A stretch of 13,576 bases of DNA. It comes from Rhynchonema sp. JSB1_4. Lineage: Eukaryota; Nematoda; Chromadorea; Monhysterida; Xyalidae. A program made the translations under genes and the position numbers. The stretch's first letter is position 1. Each line of letters opens with the position of its first letter. Under the pieces are notes generated by a model, which saw nothing but the letters and a program-made list of their open reading frames with translations, did no database searches and had not been told where the DNA came from. The stretch spans positions 1-13,576 of the forward strand of contig JASAMV010004438.1 of NCBI GenBank assembly GCA_030248065.1, written 5' to 3'. Shown here one piece after another: positions 9,501-13,576 of this stretch.

Positions 9501-10660
9501 GAAAATCGCCTAAAAATAGGTATTATGGGTGGGTTTGCGCGCGGAGCGCGCGATTTTTGGGAAAATAAGGTCGAAAAACACCGATTTTTGCCTAAAAAGG
9601 GTATAAAATTGCTTGTGAGAGGTATGATTTGGAGTTGTGAGAGGTAAGTACTCAACCCCCCCCCCAACCCCCCCCTCGGGTTTTGTGGTAGGTAAGTACT
9701 GAGAGGGGGGGGTAACCCCCCCCCCCCCCCCCCAGCCACTACTATGGTACCATTGGGGCCAGTGTAGTTCCTGGGCCGGCGCGGCGGTTTGTGTACCTAC
9801 CCCTTTTGGCCGTGTGGCGGTTAGTGTACCTCCCGGGGGGGGATGGGGGGGGGAGACCCAAAATCAGGAAAAAGTCACTTTTTGAGGTAGAAAATTTGAC
9901 CTATTTTTACCCCTTTTTGGAAAAAATTCTTCAGAACGAGGGTATTTTGGCGACTTTTGAGAACATTGACCTAAAAATCACACATTTTAGGCCTAAAAAT
10001 GCCCATTTTAGGCCTAAAAATGGCCATTTTAGGCAAAAGTTGAGGCGGTTAGTGTACCTGACGGGGCGTTTTGTGTACTAGTGTACCTTGGTCGGGGCGG
10101 TTTTTGTACCTTAGGGGGGGGGGACCCCCCCCCCTCCCCCCCCCAGGAACTACACTGATTGGGGGGGACCCCCCCCCCACCCCCCCAGCCACAGCACTGC
10201 ACACTGGGACAACACGGACCTTTTCTTTCGTCCTCCGTCGTCGCTGTCAGAGACTTCGGAATCCGATGACAAATGTTCGCCGGAAAAGAATGAATTTATG
10301 CCAGTTGGCGGTGTTCTCTGACGCTTCCGATCTCGTGATCGTCTTGAACGACGACGACTTTCTCTATCGGACTCCTCAGAAGAACCGGAAGACGCTTCCG
10401 AGCTTGACGACGACCCACTGTCGCTGCCGGATACCGCACTTTGTCCTCCAGTTGATCTGTAAACCAACACAAGCAGTGGTTACGCCCAAAATATTGATCG
10501 ATGTTCCACGGTAAAATGAAACAAAAATAAAAACCGGGAACGCGAACGTTTTCTTTTTGCGATCGCCCAACTGTTCGCTGTCGCCGCCGTCTGAATCAGA
10601 TTCGCTGTAATCACGTCCAATAGATGCCAGCGCCATTCAGATTCTTGTGTGCTTCTGCAT
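3449..10660 (-). CDS. Gene 1: CCCH zinc-finger protein with RS-rich N-terminus (six exons)
   Basis: Proposed spliced gene on the minus strand. Exons: 10660-about 10548 (ATG at 10636), 10456-10220, 7162-7000, 6529-6481, 6009-5831, 3586-3449. All internal junctions are GT/AG with matching phases, giving about 275-283 residues. Order: acidic Ser/Asp N-terminus; Ser tract followed by an Arg/Ser segment (RESRRRSRRSRDRKR); an Ala/Glu-rich helical segment (EYAEAEAASVAVLEKHVKL); a CCCH finger PCKQFRKGRCRRGSNCRFSH with spacing C-x7-C-x5-C-x3-H; a basic C-terminus. CCCH fingers commonly bind RNA and RS segments are typical of nuclear pre-mRNA factors, so a nuclear RNA-processing role is inferred. The finger is created only by splicing exon 4 to 5, which is strong evidence for the model. 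Introns 2 and 5 are swollen by MITEs. Exon 1's donor and the exon 5-6 link are the weakest points. Confidence 0.7.
3627..3720. repeat. Short tandem repeat of AATCCCGAAAAA units
   Basis: About seven degenerate 10-14-bp units built on ATCCCGAAAAA, ending in CCGGGATTTTCG, which inverts the unit. Located upstream of the gene 1 exon 6 acceptor. It creates long spurious open frames on both strands (Phe/Gly or Lys/Pro rich). Confidence 0.8.
3793..4196. mobile_element. TATTGGTCGC-family MITE copy 3, divergent interior
   Basis: Left TTGGTCGCACAATGACTATA continuing TGAGAATCCATCCCC; right end is the inverse except for a small deletion (TGTGAATA where TGTGCGACCAATA is expected). A second inner inverted pair (CAGGTTTTGACAAGGA / CTTGTCAAAACCTG). 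The interior differs from copies 1 and 2. Lies in gene 1 intron 5. Confidence 0.8.
4199..4536. other. Intron 5 remnant of gene 1; no feature seen
   Basis: Sits between a TA-flanked MITE and X copy 1. A minus-strand open frame of about 58 codons ends at 4356, but it lacks good splice sites and recognisable motifs, so I do not call it. Confidence 0.4.
4545..5330. mobile_element. X copy 1: hAT-like MITE interrupted by an H element
   Basis: Left CAGTGTAGTTCCTGG and right CCAGGTACTACACTG (14/15 inverted). Perfect 8-bp duplication CGACAGAC at 4537-4544 and 5331-5338. In opposite orientation to X copies 2 and 3. Without the H insertion its net length is about 270 bp, so it is internally deleted relative to the about 400-bp copies. 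Confidence 0.93.
4592..5099. mobile_element. H copy 1: hAT-like MITE nested in X copy 1
   Basis: Left CAGGGTTGGGCAAAAAA and right TTTTTTGCCCAACCCTG are perfectly inverted for 17 bp. Duplication CACTAACC (4584-4591) versus CACTAAAC (5100-5107), 7/8. Subterminal AAAAAACGTTTTTT palindromes lie on both sides. 508 bp, no coding capacity. Confidence 0.92.
5353..5778. mobile_element. Y copy 1: hAT-like MITE, uninterrupted
   Basis: Left CAGTGCTGTGGC, right GCCACAGCACTA (last base changed). Perfect 8-bp duplication CGTATAAC at 5345-5352 and 5779-5786. Provides the empty-site reference for Y copy 2. The right third holds about four tandem GGGGCGGGTAGGGTACC-like units. It lies only 6 nt from the duplication of X copy 1 and about 37 nt from the gene 1 exon 5 read-through stop. 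Confidence 0.93.
5831..6009 (-). CDS. Gene 1 exon 5 (second half of CCCH finger)
   Basis: Acceptor TTCTCAG ends at 6010. The first two bases complete the Gly codon and the frame continues RCRRGSNCRFSHSLP, giving Cys2, Cys3 and His of the finger, then an acidic/polar stretch to EYSSRE. Donor GAG|GTTCGT at 5831/5830 is phase 0. If it is not used, the frame reads through four more codons (VRNL) to TAG at 5818-5816, a possible shorter isoform. Y copy 1 begins only about 30-40 nt beyond this point. Confidence 0.7.
6135..6310. repeat. Candidate MITE with 35-bp imperfect inverted ends
   Basis: Left ACTACGCTAACACGAGCC(C)GATTTCGGAGGTGG and right inverse (CACTACGCCAACACGAGC...) pair with two or three differences. 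The right end begins CACTA when read inwards, reminiscent of the CACTA superfamily, but at this length that is weak. Lies in gene 1 intron 4. Confidence 0.6.
6481..6529 (-). CDS. Gene 1 exon 4 (first half of CCCH finger)
   Basis: A 49-nt exon with a polypyrimidine acceptor (TTTTTTTATTCAG) and donor AAAG|GTTTGT. It encodes LDASGKKRLPCKQFRK plus the first base of a Gly codon. It supplies the first Cys of the zinc finger. It is too short to be noticed as an open frame on its own. Confidence 0.7.
7000..7162 (-). CDS. Gene 1 exon 3 (Ala/Glu-rich helical segment)
   Basis: Acceptor TTTTCCTTCAG ends at 7163 and donor GAACAG|GTTTGT follows 7000. The exon is 163 nt: one base completing the previous codon, then 54 codons, from STTPVANRLPSALSALSSAI to VAVLEKHVKLTEQEQ. 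An internal CTCAG nearer the middle could be an alternative acceptor, but the upstream site keeps phase with exon 2. Confidence 0.65.
7231..7340. repeat. Inverted minisatellite of CCCAATA units
   Basis: Direct CCCAATA/CCCAATACC units give way to inverse GGTATTGGG units twice, so the tract can fold into hairpins. It is part of the left end of Z and extends its terminal motif GGCAATACC. Confidence 0.8.
7692..8103. mobile_element. X copy 2: hAT-like MITE nested in Z
   Basis: Ends CAGTGTAGTTCCTGG and CCAGGAACTACACTG. Perfect 8-bp duplication CATAGGGG at 7684-7691 and 8104-8111. 412 bp, same internal organisation and orientation as X copy 3, including several (GG)TTAGTGTACC repeats. Confidence 0.93.
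8593..9001. mobile_element. V copy 1: hAT-like MITE nested in Y
   Basis: Left end CAGTGTAGTGGCAGGCCC; right end reads AGCCATACTATG, an imperfect inverted match. Flanked by the 8-bp duplication GGGGGTAG at 8585-8592 and 9002-9009. Uninterrupted Y copy 1 continues across the corresponding site (GGGGGTAACGTACCTGG versus GGGGGTAGTGTACCTGG), confirming an insertion. Contains a GC-rich palindrome near 8797-8814. Confidence 0.9.
9333..9746. mobile_element. V copy 2: hAT-like MITE nested in Y
   Basis: Nearly identical to V copy 1, differing by scattered substitutions and homopolymer lengths. Left CAGTGTAGTGGC, right AGCCACTACTATG. Duplication GTACCATT at 9325-9332 and 9747-9754. The empty site GGTACCATTGGGGGACC is preserved in Y copy 1 at about 5746-5762. 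Confidence 0.92.
9760..10157. mobile_element. X copy 3: hAT-like MITE nested in Y
   Basis: Ends CAGTGTAGTTCCTGG and CCAGGAACTACACTG, a perfect 15-bp inverted pair. Duplication ATTGGGGC (9752-9759) versus ATTGGGGG (10158-10165), 7/8. Internal direct repeats of GGTTAGTGTACCT type near both ends and TTTTAGGCCTAAAA palindromes. 398 bp, no coding capacity. Confidence 0.9.
10220..10456 (-). CDS. Gene 1 exon 2 (Ser-rich and RS domain)
   Basis: Acceptor GGTTTACAG ends at 10457; donor AAAAG|GTCCGT lies at 10220/10219. It encodes 79 residues: STGGQSAVSGSDSG, a Ser/Glu tract, the basic RS stretch RESRRRSRRSRDRKRQR, then an acidic DSEVSDSDD tail. The exon ends in phase 2 (AG), and exon 3 begins with T, completing a Ser codon. 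Y copy 2 lies only 13 nt beyond the proposed donor (duplication 10200-10207), so this boundary sits at the edge of the transposon cluster. Confidence 0.7.
10548..10660 (-). CDS. Gene 1 exon 1 (start codon, acidic N-terminus)
   Basis: ATG at 10634-10636 opens MALASIGRDYSESDSDGGDS, an acidic Ser/Asp start. A strong acceptor (GGTGTTTCAG, ending at 10661) lies 24 nt upstream of the ATG, so the transcript has either a spliced 5' UTR or a trans-splice leader. A 7-codon upstream ORF begins directly at the acceptor and its TGA abuts the ATG (TGAATG). The donor is unclear: GT at 10547-10546 or at 10571-10570 both give the phase 2 needed by exon 2, but neither matches the consensus well. Confidence 0.6.
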
Positions 10661-11222
10661 CTGAAACACCGGTCACAAAACAAGAATAACGGTAGAAAGG
10701 TCAAACTTTAAAAAACAAACAGAAAAACAAATAAAATTTTTTTTTGAAAAACCAAGCGCAAGTTATAAGCCGGGAACATGATATAGGTCATTTTGACAAA
10801 AACTCGCAAAAACCTTGACAGAGAGAAAACGCTAATTTCCGATTTCGCGACAGAAGGCACGGGTGGTTAGCTAAGGGTTTGGCCAAAGCCTGAGCCCAAG
10901 CCTAATAGTAACCCTAAACCTAAGCCCAATCCTACGCCTGTGAAAAAAAGAAGACAATTTAGACTTCCACGCTTTTCCCAAAATGCGTGATTAGGATTGC
11001 TGTTTGGTAAGACAAGACGATCATCCAAAGTTCGGCCCGTCTGGTGATGAATACACGATCCGGATTCCCGGTATATCTATGCTGTCACTTAAGATCAGCT
11101 CATAGTAAGCAAAACTGAATGAACATGCTTTGCTTTGACCGTGGGGATGATGAAGCGAGGAACAGCTTTACGAAAACACTGAGTCACCTTTTAATCTTTA
11201 GTTTCTTAAATGATCCGATAAG
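10661..11222. other. Upstream flank of gene 1; no gene seen
   Basis: No convincing exon on either strand. It should contain the gene 1 promoter or 5' UTR intron, but I see no diagnostic core element. A degenerate telomere-like stretch (10881-10938, words such as AACCCTAAACCTAAGCCC) is the only structured part. Confidence 0.5.
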
Positions 11223-11224
11223 TA

Positions 11225-11498
11225 TTGGTCGCACAATGACCATATAAGAATTCATCAAATCAATCCTGATTTTCACGTTCAGTCACTCTTAACCACTGTG
11301 CTATTTGTGATTCTCACAAAACATTTTCAGCTGAAAATAAACTAGCAGATCAACCACGTTGCCGCAGGTCTGAAACATTCTCTTTACTACATGCTTTGTG
11401 TGCGATCGCGCAACGCAACGTCACCACCCCGTCACTTTCCCTCTTTACGATTCAGGGAAAAAATTTGACCAATTCTTATAAAGTCATTGTGCGACCAA
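11225..11498. mobile_element. TATTGGTCGC-family MITE copy 2
   Basis: Inverted relative to the copy at 2320-2574 and similar throughout (for example the shared CACGTTCAGTCACTCTTAAC segment). Ends TTGGTCGCACAATGACCATA and its partner; TA at 11223-11224 and 11499-11500. 274 bp. Confidence 0.88.
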
Positions 11499-11780
11499 TA
11501 CATGTGCAAAGTACGGCGTGCATAGTCACAGCACTGTTTGCCTCTTGGTCGATACCTCATTTGGCGATAATGTCACGCTTGACGACCACCTTCGTTTATT
11601 CGTCCATCCCTTGTGGTTTGCTTGTTGCCAGGGTACAATACTCACATTAAAACCGAATTGCAGAACCGACAAGGAGAATTTGTGCATAGTACTGATTGTG
11701 TTTTTTGTTTGGATCCAGTGGGCAGATCCAGCTTTTGCCCAAAGGAGGGACCAAATCCAAAAAGTCATGTGTATCTGGTA

Positions 11781-12075
11781 AAGGCAGTCTACGGGAGGTT
11801 GTCACTCAGCCCCCGAATACCGTAACCCACCGTAATTTTGATCTGCAAGGATCGTGTCGAAACCATTTTGTTTTTTATCTATGTTTTGCATGTTAGCGCC
11901 AACACCAACCAACATTTCCAAGTTTTGGTGATCGACGCGCACGATGACAATTTCCAGCTTGCTGCCGCTAATACACGTGTCGATAAGCAGCGATCAGCAT
12001 GGGTCTCGCAACGATCTTGCCTGCGATGGGTTACGGTATTCGGGGGCTGAGTGACAACCTCCCGTAGACTGCCTT
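11781..12075. mobile_element. MITE with 49-bp perfect terminal inverted repeats
   Basis: 11781-11829 and 12027-12075 are identical inverted over 49 bp, starting AAGGCAGTCTACGGGAGGTT. TA lies on each side (11779-11780, 12076-12077). 295 bp, no transposase. Perfect arms imply recent activity or gene conversion. Confidence 0.9.
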
Positions 12076-12445
12076 TAATTGTTCCATTTTTGAAAAGTCA
12101 TTTTTTATCGTGTGCTTGTCTAGAATTTTGCCCTTTTTAAACCAAATACAAAACAAAATATGACAGTTTCGATCTCGTTCCGGCTTTATTTTTGTGGAAA
12201 ACCAAACCGAATATAGTAAGTTTCTAATTTCGTTGCCTCATGCATTTTTACAAACGCAGGGAAACTCCCGGTCGAAGTCGGGGCAGGCAACAAGCCACGC
12301 AGCTGACTGACACACACAGCTCGTGTGACTGAAACATTCGAAACGCACACAAGCCAGCTGCGTGGCTTGTTGACTGTATGCTCAGCTCGTTGCCTGCCTC
12401 GACTTCGAACGGGAGTTTCCCTGCGTCTGTAAAAGTGCATGAGGC

Positions 12446-13210
12446 CAGGGTTGGGCAAAAAAAATTATTTTTTTTAAATTTTTTCGGGGGAACAAAATGT
12501 TCTAAAACGTCCAAAAATGGCCTTTTTGGGGGTTATTTTTTGTCATTTTTTCTCAAGGGTCGAAAAATTTTCTTCACAAAATCACTTTTGGTGCATGTAT
12601 TTGGTATCTAAGATGCCCCAAATGATGTTATGATACCTTCCCGTGATACATGTGACATAGTATGCATGTACCTACATGGTACTTCGATGTCATACCCCAT
12701 CAGGTCGGTCATATACGACTGATTCAGCTACCCGACAAGTATTTCTGCAGCTTACTTTCTCAATTCTGTGTGGTTTACGAGTGAATCTTGCTTATTCGAC
12801 CACAAACTGTTGTGTCTTAAAAAAAAAAACACCCCCCACCCCACAACGGCACACCACCAACCCCCCCCCCACCCACAAAAAAACCTGGAAGCCACAAACC
12901 AAACACCCCCCACCCCCAAAAAAAACCACCCAACCCCACACCCCCCCCCCCCCACAAAAAAACATACCACAGAGCAGCAATCATAGGTCCATATCAAGCA
13001 CAGACTGTTGGATCGCACCGAAATGACGTAAACACCCATCATAAGTGATGCAAACCAAGTCACAAAAGTGACTTGTCAATTAAAGTTGCATTTTTTCGCG
13101 TTTTTGCGCGTTTTTAGGCAAATTTGGTAAAATTTCCCCGAATCTCAGACTTTTTTTAAAAAAATTTTTTAAAAAAAACTTGTTTAAAAAAAAATTTTTT
13201 TCCAACCCTG
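12446..13210. mobile_element. H copy 2: hAT-like MITE inside a foldback element
   Basis: Left CAGGGTTGGGCAAAAAA, right TTTTTTTCCAACCCTG. Perfect 8-bp duplication CATGAGGC at 12438-12445 and 13211-13218. The host palindrome (12214-13239) continues on both sides. Interior is unlike H copy 1 apart from the ends, so the family shares only termini. Includes an A/C-only tract at about 12820-12960. Confidence 0.93.
12820..12965. repeat. A/C-only low-complexity tract
   Basis: About 145 nt composed almost solely of A and C on the plus strand, in mixed poly-C and poly-A runs with CACAC words. It lies within H copy 2. It may be genuine or partly a consensus error in homopolymers. Confidence 0.8.
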
Positions 13211-13241
13211 CATGAGGCACTGAAATTAGAAATTTACGATA

Positions 13242-13576
13242 CAAATCAAACAACAGAATGAACAAAACGGACCAATTAATTTCCTGTTTGATTGACATTG
13301 CGCTTGCATTTCATGTGCACCGCACAGCATGGGCAGGCGGTCTTGGACGCGGGAGCATGAGCACGCAATTTTCTTAGCACGCATTGTTTCGAGCCATACT
13401 AGTACCCTTAAATGATCAGACACCCTAGGTTGCATCCAGATTGTTCCTGTTTAACTTTTCTATTTTTCCTGTGTAGAAATTAGAATTCATAAAATGAAGT
13501 TGAAACACAGAAAACGCCAGTTTCAGCTACTTTTGAATGGGGGCACCTGCTTTACTGGTGCCAAATTTCATTCAAA
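13242..13576. other. Right flank; no gene seen
   Basis: Single-copy-looking sequence after the foldback element. Only short frames on both strands; no splice-bounded coding segment or repeat is apparent. Confidence 0.4.

Larger units (their letters stand above)
8518..10199. mobile_element. Y copy 2: hAT-like MITE carrying three nested insertions
   Basis: Termini CAGTGCTGTGGC and GCCACAGCACTG match 12/12 inverted. The flanks are a perfect 8-bp duplication, CACACTGG, at 8510-8517 and 10200-10207. Inside lie V copies at 8593-9001 and 9333-9746 and an X copy at 9760-10157. Removing these with one duplication each leaves about 445 bp, close to the 426-bp Y copy 1. Internal repeats of GGGGCGGGTAGGGTACC lie near the right end. 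No transposase frame. Lies in gene 1 intron 2. Confidence 0.93.
12214..13239. mobile_element. Foldback MITE copy 2, split by H copy 2
   Basis: Same palindrome as 1404-1672; net about 253 bp after removing the H insertion and one duplication. TA flanks at 12212-12213 and 13240-13241; the right outer end is slightly altered (TTTACGA instead of TTTACTA). Confidence 0.88.

Noticed and set aside
8849..9739. Pro-rich open frames (TLPPYPPRPGTLPP-like repeats)
   Set aside because: They are translations of the G-rich subterminal repeats of Y, V and X in the complementary strand, without start context or conservation.
12752..13063. Gly/Val/Trp-rich or Pro/Thr-rich frames
   Set aside because: They derive from the A/C low-complexity tract in H copy 2.
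1404..13239. Mirror-image order of MITE families at the two ends of the window (foldback, TATTGG element ... TATTGG element, foldback) as a large inverted duplication
   Set aside because: Sequences between and around the paired elements (for example before 2318 and after 11500) are not similar, so independent insertions are the simpler explanation.

Overview
This window looks like nuclear DNA from a eukaryote, probably an invertebrate animal. It is AT-rich, its plausible coding sequence is split into short exons with GT/AG boundaries and conserved phases (the smallest ordinary introns are about 70-230 nt), and many small non-autonomous DNA transposons lie in the non-coding space. There is no sign of prokaryotic operon architecture, rRNA, tRNA or CRISPR. 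I cannot name the species.

Genes: both supported genes are on the minus strand. Gene 1 (about 10660 down to 3449) can be assembled from six exons. It encodes an acidic/Ser-rich and Arg/Ser-rich N-terminus, a middle helical segment, and a CCCH zinc finger (C-x7-C-x5-C-x3-H) that appears only when exons 4 and 5 are joined, then a basic C-terminus. Gene 2 (3409 down to 16) starts only 39 nt after the stop of gene 1. It can be assembled from seven exons into a roughly 392-residue, largely helical protein that I do not recognise. The tight head-to-tail spacing and a splice acceptor just 5' of the gene 1 start codon suggest a dicistronic or operon-like unit, but this is inference.

Mobile DNA: the most striking content is a dense set of hAT-like MITEs. 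They have CAG- or TAG-starting termini and 8-bp target-site duplications (TSDs), and most are nested in one another. I resolve five terminal-sequence families, called here X (CAGTGTAGTTCCTGG), Y (CAGTGCTGTGGC), V (CAGTGTAGTGGC), Z (TAGGCATGTGGGCAATACC) and H (CAGGGTTGGGCAAA). Y (8518-10199) contains two V copies and one X; Z (7221-8345) contains one X; X (4545-5330) contains one H; another Y is at 5353-5778. All these lie in introns 2 and 5 of gene 1 and make up most of them. A second group of TA-flanked elements (Tc1/mariner-like TSD) occurs at 1404-1672, 2320-2574, 3793-4196, 11225-11498, 11781-12075 and 12214-13239; the last is a foldback element split by a 765-bp H insertion. No element carries a recognisable transposase gene.

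Layout: 16-3409 gene 2, with TA elements in the large intron 2907-1321; 3449-10660 gene 1, with the nested hAT cluster; 10661-13576 apparently intergenic, mostly MITEs and low-complexity sequence.
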